This document shows, piece after piece, positions 13,101 through 22,345 of a DNA stretch of 64,000 bases. The stretch spans positions 184,440,071 through 184,504,070 of the forward strand of contig NC_084462.1 in the NCBI RefSeq assembly GCF_027409185.1, read 5' to 3'. A program made the translations under genes and the position numbers. The stretch is from Cynocephalus volans (Eukaryota; Chordata; Mammalia; Dermoptera; Cynocephalidae). A model generated the notes under the pieces. That model was not told the origin of the DNA. It saw only the letters and a program-made list of their open reading frames with translations, and made no database searches. Position 1 is the first letter of the stretch; each line of letters opens with the position of its first letter.

Positions 13101-16100
13101 GGGGAAATACATCTTCCTTCCTTCCTCCTCTCCTGCCTCCCTCCCTGGCAGCTGGCCGGTATGAAGATCTGAAAGATTTTTCAATAAGTGGTAGTGGGGT
13201 GATTGGCTATCCATTTAGAAAGTGGTAAAGTACAGCTCCTGCCTCTCACAAAACACATGCACACACTAAATATTAATCTCAAACCACAGAAGCACTGGGA
13301 GAAAATGTAAGAGTAATATTTAGAATCTCGGAGTGAGAAATGCCTTTCTTAGGCTGAACACAAAAGGTTTCAATGAGGAAAAGCCTGACAAATCTGACTG
13401 CAGAGTTTTTAAAATGTGATGCAATCAAAGACACAAAAATGTTAAATGACAGTCTGGAAGAAAATACTTGTAATCTTTATAACATTCAAATGTTCACCAA
13501 CCAGAATCCATGAGAAGATGCTTAAAAGCAATAAAAAAACTTTTAAAAACTGAGTAGAAAAGTGGATAAAGTCTGTGACCTGCAGTTCTTAAGAAACTAA
13601 ATGGACACTAAACATGAAAAAGTTGGGAAAAGCAGGGAAGAGGAGTGTGTGTGCGGCTGGATGTGAGGAAAGGCTGTTCCCGTCCTTCTGGTCCTCCAGA
13701 GAATCCCTCTGTGGATGTTTGTGATCCTGGGCCACCATTTTTTCATCTTGATTTATTCGTAAGTCTTTCCTAATTTCATCTTTAAACTTTTGGTGAATTT
13801 CTGTTCTTTTTCTAGCTTCTCCAGTGATTTACGTGGTCATCGTTTGGGGGCTTTTTTCTAACGATGCATTTAAAGCTTCAGATTGTCTTCAGAGGATGGC
13901 TTTGGCCACCCCTCACAGGTTTGATGTGTCCTGCTCTCGCTCATTTCTGTGAATACACTGGAGTTTGCCTTGATTTTCTTTTTCACTCAGGAGTCGATTA
14001 GAGGGGTGGGCCAGGGGTTCAGATCCCTGTACTGGCCAGCCTCAAAAAACAAACAAGAAAAAAAAAACTAGGAGGGTGTTTTGGAATGTCCACATCAATA
14101 GGAGTGTTTTGTTATTGGTTTCTAATCATTTTGCTTTGTAGGTGCACAACTGCGCTGTGTGGGGTTTTGTTGTGCTTTGGGAGGTCTGCTTTGTATGTGT
14201 CCTAAAGCATGGCCAACTTATGAGAACACTCCAGTAGTTTGGTAAGAACATGGATTCTCTGTGGGTTAAAGGTTCCATGCCTGTTCTCCTATGTCTGCCA
14301 GATCACTTATTAATTACTTGATCTTCATGTTTTAATCTCATGTAACTATTATTAAAATATACATGGATGTAGTTTAGAGCAGCATGCCCAAAGCCCACCG
14401 CTTTCAAGTCTGGTAGGTGTCCTACTGCATGTGTGACAAAAGAGCGTGCTTGCCACTTAGGCTGCTGCTGCTTGATTTCTCAATTTTAGATTCGGTCCGT
14501 TTCCACCGTGGAGACTAAGGATTTAGCACCCTTACGTCCCACCATACACACTCCCCTTTCCCCACCCGACTGCTAAGGCTACATCATACTTCGTGCTTTT
14601 TAGTTAGATCAGCATCCAATGCTGGCTCCACAGTGACTGGTATCTACTGCAGCTGAGACACCGGCCATGGTATGATGAGATTTCCTTTCCTGTACAGCTT
14701 TTCGTTTTACCTGGAGGTAATGATTATGTCCCCTCCTTCTCCTCCGCCTCTTCCTCTTTCTCCATTTTCTAGAACTGATTATTAATTCTTTCCCAAACTT
14801 TCCAGCACACCCGTGACACTCCTTGCACAGACAGCCAAACCCAGCAGGTCTTCCAGGAGCCCCTTGCTGGAGGCCGGCCTCTCCCCACCTCCCTGTCTCC
14901 TGTCTGCAGGATCCCGTTTCCTGGGCCCTGTTTTTGTATTTCTCACTTCACTCCCTTTTTTGTGTGGAATGTATCATCTAGCAGCTTCCTCTGAAAGGGT
15001 TCAGAGGATGTTAACATTTTGGGGACTTTAATAATGTGAAAATTGGGGGCGATAAAAATTTAAAAATAAAGATGTGAAAATATCTTTATTCTACCTCCAC
15101 GCCTGAATGATGCTTTGGTTGAGTAAAGATTCTAGGTGGGAAATAACCTTCCTTTGGGATTTTCACAGCCTCCTGCCATTGCCTTCTAGCTCTCGGTGCC
15201 ACTGTGCAATGCCCTGAGCCACGTGGCCTCCTGCAGCTTCCTAGGTGCCCTGTTTTTTTTCTCTTTTAGGATCCCCCTCCTCTTGCCAGTTTTTAAGATC
15301 TCCCTTCTCTTGCCAGTGTTCAGAAATGTCACTGTAATATGAGGGTCTGTTTCCTTTCATGGTCCTATGTAGGCCCTTTCAGTCTGGAGCCTCGTTCCCC
15401 TCATCTCTGGGAAGTGCATGTGCATGCGTGTGCATGTGTTTACTTTCTCTCTCTTCCTCAAAATTGTATTCATTGGATGTTGGACCTACAGAATTGATTC
15501 TCCAATTTTCTCATGTTTTCTTACCTGTTTTCTGTCTTAGCTTTCTGCACTTTGTTTCCAGTCCTCTATATTAGACAGTATTTGCTGGCATGATGCTCTA
15601 GCAAACTCCAGAATTCCACTGACACACTGTGAGCTTTGTTGTGTGTTCTGCTCATGGGTCTGAGGTGGGCAGAGTTTGCGAGTCTTCTCCATGCCCCTCA
15701 CTCTTGGAGGTCTCCCCACGGCACACTGTTCTCACGTCTGATGGCAGAGACATGGGAGGGCCATCGTCGCACACAGGTATGTGTAAAGCACCTGCTGTGT
15801 GAACACCAGCTACGGGGCAGGAGAACAGATCTCAGTGGAAACACTGTAAAGCCACGTATTAAAGGGGGAGGTCTAAATCCTGTCACAGGAAGGGGTTAAG
15901 AAGTAGGAATCGCAATCTACCACACCTCCTAGGGAACTTTTAATTTTGATGTCACATTTTTAAGTTTAAAGGGCTCATTCTTGTTTTCTGGGTGGTGCTA
16001 TCCACATCCTCCTCCTCGTGTTTCATGGATGCATCTTACCTCCAAGAACAGGGACAGTGTAGGCTTGTTTTCTTCTGCTCTGTAATTTCTGTCTCTCCTT

Positions 16101-18979
16101 TGAGTTTCTTTTATCCCCGGCTGGTTTTCTGGGTTCTGTTTTTCATGTCAGAGGCTTTCTCAGATGCTGCTGGTCCCTGAGTGCTGTGTGCGCCTGGGTG
16201 GGGCTCCTCCACGGTCATGCTTCTGTGGCGTGATCCGCGTGGGGCACCCTGGCTCTCGTGTCTGTATGCTTCTGCTGTTGGCTGGTCATTTTCCCCAGAA
16301 AAGAAATCTTCCCTGTGTTGGGGCAGGTGTGGGCGCGTGGGCAGAATAAGTTAGCCAGCCACTGCTCTTGGTGCAATGGGAGGAGGGCTCAGGACTTCAT
16401 TTTTTTGTTTTTGTTTCCTTCCTTCCGTCCTTTTTTTTTTTTTTTTTTTAAGATGACTGGTAAGGGGATCTTAACCCTTGACTTGGTGTTGTCAGCACCA
16501 CGCTCAGCCAGTGAGCAACTGCCCATCCCTATACAGGGATCTGAAATTGTGGCCTTGGTGTTGTCAGCACCACACTCTCCCAAGTGAGCCACGGCTGGCC
16601 CGTGTTTCCTTTAAACAACAGAAATTTCTTGTCTCACGGTTCTGGAGGCTAGAAGCCTAAAATCAAGGAGTCAGCTGGGTTGGTTTGTGTTACTACCATA
16701 GCCTGAGTGGCTTATAAACAGAAATTTATTTCTTATGGTTCTGGAAGCTGAGTCCAAGATCAAAGTGCTGAGAGATTCAGTGTCTAGAGAGGGCCCATTT
16801 TCTGGATCATCGACTGCCATCTTTTAGCTGTGTCCTCACATGGTGGATGGGGTACACGAGCGTTCTGGGGTCCCTTTTATAAGGGCACCAATCCCATCGT
16901 GAGGTTCCTCCCTTATGACCTAACCACCACCTACAGGCCCCACATCCTAACACCATCCTTTTGGAGGTGAGGATGTCAGCCCAGGAATTTTGGGTGGCCG
17001 TCTGCTCCCTGTGTCTCTTCACGTTGCCTTCCCTCTGTGCGTGTCTCTGTGTCCAAACTTCCACTTTTTTTCTTTTTTCTTTTTCTTTCTTTTTTTTTTT
17101 TAAAAAAACAAGATGACCAGTAAGGGGATCTTAACCCTTGGCTTGGTGTTGTCAGCACCACGGTCTCCCAGGTGAGCCAACCGGCCATCCCTATATAGGG
17201 ATCCAAACCCGGGGCCTTAGTGTTCTGTTTCTTTTTTTAACCAACTTTTTTTTTTGGCGGCTGGCTGGTAGGGGGACACGAAGACTTGGCCTTGGTGTTA
17301 TCAGCACCATGCTCCCCCAAGTGAACTAACCACCAGCCCACCATTTTTAAGAGTACAGGTCAGTCATGTTGAGTATATTCACATTATTGTAAAAGAGACC
17401 TCCAGAACTTTTTCATCTTGCAAATCTGAAACTCTGTACCCATTAAACAACATCTTCCCATTACCCCCTTCCCCAGCTCCTGGCACCCACCAGTCTAACT
17501 TTCCATCTCTATGAATTTGACTACTCTATGGAGGTCAAATAAGTGCAGTCATACAGTACACACTTTTTTGTGCCTGGCTTATTTCCCTCAGCATAATGTC
17601 ATCAAGGTTCATCTATGTTGCAACATGTGTCAGGATTCCCTTCCTTTTTAAGGCATAATATTCCATTTTATGGACAGGCCACATTTTGCTTATCTCTTCA
17701 TCGGTTGGACACCTGAGTTGCAGACTTGGGCGGCTCCACCTGTCAGCTGTTGTGAATAGTGCTGCTGTGAAAGTGGGTGTGCACGTATCTGCTCACATCC
17801 CTCTTTTCAGTTCTTTGGGTATATACCCAGAAGTGGAATCGCTTGGTCATATGGTAATTCTAATTTCACTTTTTGAGGAATGGGGACTTCCCTTTGAGTT
17901 TGCATTAATCCCCTATTTGTAGCATGCCCCCTCCCCCCCGCAGCTGGGAGGTAGCAGAATGGCAGACCCCTGGTTGGGCAGAGTCTGGAGAGACTTTCAC
18001 GGAGGGCCTGGAAAGTTCCACCTCGGGGGAGGGATCGTCCTGTTGGGGCGGAGGGCGATGGGCACCGCCCACTTCTGCCCTCCCCGCAGACCTCCCACAG
18101 GCTTCCTGCCGGCTTTCTCCAGTCTCCTGTACCGAGTTGGTGGCCCTCCTCTGCTGGCGCCTCTTCTTTTGTCTTACGGATTCACGAGCATTGTTTTACC
18201 CCTGAATCTCCCTATGAGCGTGTTAGGAGGGGCTGTGGGGGTGGGGGCGGCGTGGAGCTGCCCCCGAGTCGCGCCATCCTGGAGGCTCCCAACGGAGCGG
18301 CTGTGCCTCCCGACAGGTGCTGGGAGGCGGTGTCCAGGTACAGAGCCGCCGTGCAAAGCCGCGCGCCCGCGCTGGGAGCTCGTGCGGGGAAGGGGAGGCT
18401 GGCGCTGACTGTGCTTTACACGGCGGCCCCGCCCCAGCCGCAGGGAGAGACGGGGGTCCGCGCGGGCTGGGCAAGGGCGAAGGGGAGCGAGCCGGCGCGG
18501 GACCCGCTGCCCTGTCCCCGCAGGTGAGCGAGCCGCCGCAGCGCAGGAACCCGGGCCGCCACTGGAGCGTCAGCATCGACGAGCGCCGGCGGCTGGCCGC
18601 GCTGGACGGCGGGGAGAGGCCGGGCGCTGCCGCGGCCTCCAACCCTCGCAGGGTGCGTGGCGCGGAGCCCGGGCCCCTCCCCGCCGCGCCCCGCCCCCCG
18701 GGCTCCCCCGCCCCCACCTCGGCCCCACTTGGCCCTCCCTGATCCCACCTTTGTCCCCACCCCTCCCTGTGCGGCCCCCTAATCCGCTGTCGCCCGCAGG
18801 ACATCGTGCAGATCGTGGCCCAGCTGGTGTCCGAAGACGTGGACAGGGACGTGCTCCTGCCCCACCCGCTGAGGTCCGTGGAGTCCACCAATGCGTTCCA
18901 GGCCTTCCTGGCCCGGAGCACGCCCTTCTGGCAGAACGCGACTTTGAAGGCCTGGGCCTCGAGGTCACGCCCCTCCTAA
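6999..18979 (+). CDS. TEX22: TEX22, testis-expressed protein 22 (three coding exons)
   Basis: A small protein known in mouse as Tep22 and linked to acrosome and sperm midpiece formation; its molecular activity is unknown. Joining 6999-7154, 18524-18652 and 18800-18979 gives 154 residues. It begins MDSRKLSPLGKK, passes through QQGLQTQDW, has the central basic motif GRHWSVSIDERRRLA and the C-terminal block VQLVSEDVD-like QIVAQLVSEDVDRDVLLPHP, and ends near TNAFQAFLARSTPFWQNAT. These follow human TEX22 as I remember it. The ATG has G at -3 and G at +4. There is no signal peptide or membrane segment; the N-terminus is Pro/Ser/Gln-rich. All junctions are phase 0 with GT-AG ends. The gene lies between PACS2 and MTA1, as in human. 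Confidence 0.94.
7155..8640 (+). other. TEX22 intron 1, unique proximal part
   Basis: GC-rich sequence with no recognisable exon or named repeat. A short run of the unit GGGGGAT occurs at about 8398-8417. The open frames here carry no family resemblance. Confidence 0.7.
8760..8940 (+). repeat. L1 LINE fragment
   Basis: The AAATCAGTAGCTTTTGTAGA-like start and the following AAAGTTACAGAGAAACTGGAACC run resemble a late ORF2 part of an old mammalian L1 in sense orientation. It is heavily degraded. Confidence 0.6.
9253..9320 (+). repeat. MIR/L2-type tail fragment
   Basis: CTGGCACATGGTAAGTGCTC followed by AATGAATA is the typical 3' tail of MIR or L2. It is short and old. Confidence 0.55.
9388..9571 (+). 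repeat. tRNA-Ile-derived SINE, dimer (t-SINE/CYN type)
   Basis: Two tRNA-like monomers in tandem, followed by a run of about 23 A. The first holds GGCTCACTCGGGAGAGTG and the B-box-like GGTTCGGATCC; the second holds TTCGGAGAGCGTGGTGCTGAC and GATCCCC. Target-site copies AGAAATCTATAAAGTA (9372-9387) and AGAAATCTATACATTA (9572-9587) match at 14 of 16 bases, so the insertion edges are exact. Confidence 0.93.
9590..10330 (+). repeat. L1 LINE fragment (ORF2 region)
   Basis: The order of segments (TTATCTCAATAGATG, AGACAAGGTTGGAAG, ATAAGGATGCCTGC, CTGTTTTTAAA) follows the sense strand of L1 ORF2 around and after the reverse transcriptase. Many stops and indels; inactive. The SINE at 9388 lies at its edge. 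Confidence 0.75.
10375..10776 (-). repeat. MaLR LTR (MST/MLT1-like)
   Basis: Read on the - strand this ends with the usual MaLR signature. On + it shows CTGGGTAATTTATAAAGAAA near the start, CACCTCCCCAAGGCCCCACC centrally and a TTTGGAGGGGACAGTCAGTC end, with TG...CA limits. A solo LTR of about 400 bases. Confidence 0.75.
11224..11585 (-). repeat. MaLR LTR, second copy
   Basis: It has the same signature order as the copy at 10375: TTAGTCTGTTTTCTGTTGCT, TTACAGTTTTGGAGGCTGG, CATCTGGTGAGGGCC, then AAAGGCCCACCTTTCAAATA. It is more diverged and about 360 bases long. Confidence 0.7.
11586..12380 (+). other. TEX22 intron 1, unassigned stretch
   Basis: I recognise no exon and no named repeat family with confidence. 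Composition is moderately AT-rich, probably old degraded repeat. Confidence 0.5.
12390..12660 (+). repeat. L1 LINE fragment (ORF2 5' part)
   Basis: AACTAAATGTTCCAGTCAAA then AGACAGACC and the CAGCCATAGACACGTGAATG region resemble the early ORF2 endonuclease stretch of an old L1, in sense orientation and degraded. Confidence 0.6.
12672..12774 (-). repeat. tRNA-derived SINE, old monomer
   Basis: On the - strand it reads GGGCTGGCTGGTTAGCTCAG TTGGTTACAGC, a good tRNA 5' half with A box, then a GGTTCAGATTGC-like B box. It ends in a run of C (G on +). It is diverged, so an older member. Confidence 0.8.
12780..13620 (+). repeat. L1 LINE fragment, degraded
   Basis: AT-rich sequence with the sense-strand A bias of L1. 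Segments such as AAAGACACAAAAATGTTAAA and the GAGTAGAAAAGTGGATAAAG stretch fit the 3' part of ORF2. A unique CCTTCCTTCCTCCTCTCC patch interrupts it near 13115. Confidence 0.5.
13700..15560 (-). repeat. L1/HAL1-type LINE, antisense, degraded
   Basis: The long T-rich + strand carries antisense LINE phrases, for example GTGAATTTCTGTTCTTTTTC near 13795 and the TTCTAGGTGGGAAATAACCT to CATTGCCTTCTAGCTC run at about 15130-15190. A tRNA-SINE remnant sits at about 14003-14068. Family and limits are uncertain. Confidence 0.5.
14003..14068 (+). repeat. tRNA-derived SINE, truncated
   Basis: It contains the B-box-like GGGGTTCAGATCCCTGTACT and GGCCAGCC, then an A-rich tail. The 5' half (A box) is missing. 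Confidence 0.6.
15561..16430 (+). other. TEX22 intron 1, unassigned stretch
   Basis: I see no exon. The T-rich sections resemble antisense LINE DNA, but I cannot place them in a family. Confidence 0.4.
16431..16601 (-). repeat. tRNA-Ile-derived SINE, dimer
   Basis: It is headed by a T run (A tail on -). Two tRNA-like monomers follow, each with GTTGTCAGCACCAC, the reverse of GTGGTGCTGACAAC. It ends in CACGGCTGGCCC. Same dimer design as the copies at 9388 and 21282. Confidence 0.9.
16605..16985 (-). repeat. old interspersed repeat, two overlapping copies
   Basis: AACAGAAATTTCTTGTCTCA then GGTTCTGGAGGCTAGAAG (16617-16655) recurs as AACAGAAATTTATTTCTTAT and GGTTCTGGAAGCTG (16718-16752). The later part has a CCTCACATGGTGG and AAGGGCACCAATCCCATC order typical of mammalian LTR-like repeats. 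The class is not assigned. Confidence 0.5.
17066..17228 (-). repeat. tRNA-Ile-derived SINE
   Basis: T-rich head, then AGTAAGGGGATCTTAACCCT, TTGTCAGCACCACGG and TATATAGGGATCCAAACCCG. The second monomer is cut short by the adjoining SINE. Confidence 0.85.
17245..17340 (-). repeat. tRNA-derived SINE, monomer
   Basis: T run, then GGCGGCTGGCTGGTAG, CCTTGGTGTTATCAGCACCA and AACTAACCACCAGCCC, the reverse of a tRNA 5' half. It lies directly beside another SINE of the same orientation. Confidence 0.8.
17343..17925 (-). repeat. L1 LINE 3' region, antisense
   Basis: Classic antisense L1M 3' phrases appear: CTTATTTCCCTCAGCATAAT, TTGTGAATAGTGCTGCTG, TTTGGGTATATACCCAGAAG and GGTCATATGGTAATTCTAA. No intact coding remains. 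Confidence 0.88.
18240..18830. promoter_or_regulatory. CpG island over TEX22 exon 2-3
   Basis: CpG-dense sequence (GAGTCGCGCCATCC, GCCGCGCGCCCGCGC, GTCCGCGCGGGC) begins 280 bases before exon 2. It may be an intragenic island or an alternative promoter. No TATA box is visible. Confidence 0.6.
18524..18652 (+). CDS. TEX22: TEX22 coding exon 2
   Basis: The acceptor is CCCCGCAG and the donor AGG|GTGCGT. It holds 43 codons, VSEPPQRRNPGRHWSVSIDE and onward to SNPRR. It lies inside a CpG-rich stretch. Confidence 0.94.
18800..18979 (+). CDS. TEX22: TEX22 coding exon 3 with stop codon
   Basis: The acceptor is CGCCCGCAG. It encodes DIVQIVAQLVSEDVDRDVLL through the C-terminus ASRSRPS and a TAA stop at 18977-18979. 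It follows a short intron of 147 bases. Confidence 0.94.
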   Translation, partial: DIVQIVAQLVSEDVDRDVLLPHPLRSVESTNAFQAFLARSTPFWQNATLKAWASRSRPS

Positions 18980-20970
18980 GAGCCTCACTCAGCCAGTGTG
19001 ACTGACTTCCAGCACCTTTACTTGGGGGTCCTAAGGGGCAGCCGCTGGGATCCGAGGTGCAAAGTCACGACCCACCCACGGATGAGAAAACAGGCCAGGA
19101 GGACCCGTCTCAGGACACGCTGCTCTCTCTTGAGGGCTGGGTCCTGGCTCCCTGCTGTTGGAAACCGCGTAGGGGAGGGGTTCCCTGACCCTGCCCAGCT
19201 TGAAGAGGCTACTGGAGGGGTCTGGGGCTCTGGGTGAACAGGAGGAAGGTGGGATATAGCCCGGGCCTCACTTAATGTGGAAGCTGCTCACACTGGCATG
19301 GCCAGCATCCTGGGGACAAACTCCTTTGGGTGGCCTGGGAGGGCAGGGATTCCCACACAAGCCCCACCAGCAGGCTCTGGGTCATGACTCAGTGCCTTGC
19401 CCGCCTGGGCAAGGGTCCTGGGCTCGGGAATTGGACACCTGCCTGCACCAGGTGGTGAGATGGGTATCAGAAGTCTTGGGGCAGCTTCCATGTAAGGAAC
19501 TGCCTGGGTCCTGGTGCCCGCCCAGCCCTGGAGGCACCAAAGAGGTCTCACATTGGGTCCTGCCTCTGAAGGCCCAGATGGGCACACATGACCCAGGGGT
19601 GATGCTGTGGTGGAGGCAGCCAGGGCCAGGGATCCAATGAGGGGCCCTCACCAAAGGAGGCCTTCTGGCCTCTGGCCACTGAATGTGGTGGTGGACAAGG
19701 GCTGAGAAGGTAGTGTGGGCAGAGGGCCTGAGGTAGCTGTGAGGAGCTGGCTGGAGAAGTGGCCACTAGGCCCTGGGCCTGCAGTGGTGGCTGCGTTTGG
19801 CTCAAGATTGTGGGGCCTGAAGGAGGTTCTGGTTTGGGGGTGACAAGGCACGTCTGTGTTTCGGGGAGACCAAGCTGCTTGGGATGGGGGCTGGCAGGAC
19901 AGCAGTGGTGGAGGGCAAGGTCCCGTGGACTCAGTGACAGGGTGTGACTAGTCTTCTGTGTGGTGGCGGCTGGGAGGAGGGGGCTTTTGGGCAAGATGAA
20001 GGGATCAATTCTAGATTGGGTGAGGGCAGCCACCAGGGCCAAGCAGCCACCTGGACTCCCACTAGGCTGGCAATCCTGCTCCCAGAGCCCTGCTGAGATG
20101 CGGACCTGACCACACTGTCACCCACCTGCTGCCTCTGTACACTGCGGCTGCAGCCTGACTCCTGTTCTCTGCTTCTGCCTCCTCCAGGAAGCCTTCCAGG
20201 ATCACACAGCTAGTTCTCTCTGGAGTCCCCCAGAATGTAATTTTGTCCACCCTAGGGACCTTCTGCATTTCTCAGCATCCCTAGGGTGGGTGGAGGGCAG
20301 ACCACAGAGCCAAAGGGACTGGAGGAGGTTGTCCTAAGGGTGTAGATGAGGTTTGGGCTGGACCCTGGGGGACATCATGATCCCTCCCCCTCTCGCTCCC
20401 TCTCAGAGGCTGCTGATGGTGAAGTGGGGGGTGGGGTACTCTGAGCCAGGTTCCATGCTGAACAGTAAGATATAGGTGAGTCCTGCCCCTCTCCTCAGGT
20501 GCTCATGGTGCAGAGTGGAAGCCAAATGGTAAACAGTTACCATAGAGGTGACCAGCACTGTGAAATTCTCTGCGCTGAGTAGCTTTAAGGGCTCCATGTT
20601 ATCGTCTCTAGTGACTGGTGGGTTCTCCTGGTCTCACATGGGTATCCCCTGAAGCTGCAGTCATGGTGGTGGCCTGAGATGCTGGGATGGCCAGCCTCTC
20701 CTCTCCTTGGGCCTCCCCCACAGGTAACATCCCCATCACAGCAGCAGCAGCCAAAGGCTCAGGGCCTCTTAGGGCCGCCACCCAGAGCTGGCCCAGCACC
20801 CATCTGCTGCCTCCTGGTGGTTAACGTGGCCACAGGGCCAGCCCGATTCACCTTGAGAGTGAGCTTCACCTCTCAGTGGGGACTGGCACCAAGTATGGGG
20901 CCCTCTCCAATAAAACATGGTGCCACCAAACAGGTGGCAGTGCCTGGAGACAGTTTTGGTTGTCACAGTT
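18980..20970 (+). other. TEX22 3' UTR and start of TEX22-MTA1 intergenic region
   Basis: GC-rich single-copy sequence without a convincing exon. The first AATAAA after the stop codon is at 20909-20914, so the 3' UTR could be as long as 1.95 kb. A non-canonical nearer signal is equally possible. Confidence 0.45.
20909..20914 (+). terminator. candidate TEX22 poly(A) signal
   Basis: Canonical AATAAA in the context TCTCCAATAAAACATGG, the first one downstream of the TEX22 stop. The distance of 1.93 kb is long for this small gene, so confidence is low. Confidence 0.3.
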
Positions 20971-20975
20971 GAGGG

Positions 20976-21640
20976 TGTATTAGTTTTCTATTGCTGCTGT
21001 AACAAATTTAGTGTTTTAAAACAAATTTATTAGCTAAATTCTGTAAAAGTCCAAAGTGGGTCTCACTGGGCTACATTCAAAGTGTTGGCAGACCTGTGTG
21101 CCTCCTGGAGGCCCGGGGGACAGTCCCTGTCCTGTCCATTTCCAGCTTCGAGAGGCTGCCCACATTCTGTGGCTCATGGCCCTTCTTCCATCTTCAGAGC
21201 CAGCTTTCTGGCCCTGTCCTGCACTCACCTCCCTTCTGCCTCTCTCTGCCTCCCTCTTGCACATTTAAAGACCCTTGTCATAGGGCCAGCCAGTGGCTCA
21301 CTGGGAGAGTGCGGTGCTGATAACACCAAGGCCCCGGGTTCGGATCCCTATATAGGGATGGCCGGTTAGATCACTTGGGAGAGCGTGGTGCTGACAACAC
21401 CAAGTCAAGGGTTAAGATCCCCTTACTGGTCATCTTTAAAAAAAAAAAAAGACCCTTGTCATTACACAGGACCCATCTAGACCATCCAGAATAATCTCCC
21501 CATTTTAGGATCAACTGGTTAGCGACCTTAATTCCCCTTTGCCATGTAGCCTAGCATACTTGCAGGTCCTGGGAATTAGAATGTGGGCATCTTTGGGGGA
21601 GGGGGAGCATTCTGTCTTCCACAGGCTGCTGCTGGTGTGT
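20976..21640 (+). repeat. old mammalian interspersed repeat interrupted by a SINE
   Basis: GTATTAGTTTTCTATTGCTG (with CTGTAACAAATTT), GGTCTCACTGGGCTACATTC, GAGAGGCTGCCCACATTC and later ATAATCTCCCCATTTTAGGA and GACCTTAATTCCCCTTTGCC follow a familiar long mammalian repeat. A t-SINE splits it at 21282. I cannot name the family from memory. Confidence 0.65.
21282..21447 (+). repeat. tRNA-Ile-derived SINE, dimer, with clear target-site duplication
   Basis: It starts AGGGCCAGCCAGTGGCTCAC, has the first B box GGTTCGGATCC, a second monomer GGCCGGTTAGATCACTTGGG, and an A tail. Direct repeats AAAGACCCTTGTCAT flank it at 21267-21281 and 21448-21462, a perfect 15-base duplication. It is inserted in the older repeat. 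Confidence 0.95.
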
Positions 21641-21954
21641 GGCAGGAGGGGCCGGGGTGCTGCTCAAGATCCCAGTGCACAGGAAGGTCCCCCACAAGCA
21701 GGCTGGGAAACCTTGGAACAGAGGAAGGTCTGAGGAGGCCGGGGACAATGTGAGCAAAAGCTATCTCAGGATGAGTAGGGAGGGGTTCACTCAGCAGCCA
21801 GGGTGGGCCATCCTAGGACAAGCTGAAGGGTCTTGACGGCATGTGGAATCCAGGGGAGGCTGGAGAGGCAGGCTTGGAAATGGGAAGGGTCCTGGACGAG
21901 TAGCCTGGGGCCCTGGCCAAAGTCTCACGGCATCGGCGAGGTTAAAACGTCACC

Positions 21955-22345
21955 CCTGGCCACCGCTAGCAGTGGACACTGCGGCGCGCCCACCGTCCTT
22001 CTAAATCAGGTGGGTTTCTCCCGAGCTCTAGGAGGCGCAACCGGTCTGTCTCGGACTCGCGCGACCCCCCGGCAGGGCGAGTTTGGGTGCCCCGCGCGCA
22101 GGCTCGCCGAGCCCGGCCGCGTGGTCTCTGTCGGCCCCGCCATGCTTTCCGGCTCGTGACTGCGGCCGGCTCCGGACCCGGAGCGGAGGCCACTCCAGAC
22201 ACCCCAGGCAGACGGGGGCCTCGCTCCGGGAGGACCGCCCGGGGCGCCTGGGAGATGTAGTTCGTGCCTTCCCCGGGAGCTCCAGACAATGCCCGCACCG
22301 ACCCGGCGGAGGAAACGAGCTCCCGGCTTTGCAGAAGGACTTGCT
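21955..22345. promoter_or_regulatory. orphan CpG island, candidate promoter
   Basis: CpG-dense sequence (GGCGCGCCCACC, GACTCGCGCGACCCCC, GCCCCGCGCGCAGGC, CGAGCCCGGCCGCG) stands isolated between TEX22 and MTA1. It lies about 3 kb past TEX22 and 4.5 kb before MTA1. A ZNF143-type element lies inside. No known coding exon is attached. It could start a long non-coding RNA or be an enhancer-like island. Confidence 0.65.
22243..22262 (-). promoter_or_regulatory. ZNF143/SBS-type motif
   Basis: The - strand reads AACTACATCTCCCAGGCGCC. It keeps the invariant ACTACA..TCCCAG core of the ZNF143/THAP11 site, with changes in the flanking half. Such sites mark CpG-island promoters and chromatin loop anchors. 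Confidence 0.7.

Noticed and set aside
18223-18921. A 232-codon antisense frame over TEX22 exons 2 and 3
   Set aside because: It is the shadow of real TEX22 exons and a CpG island, with no independent evidence.
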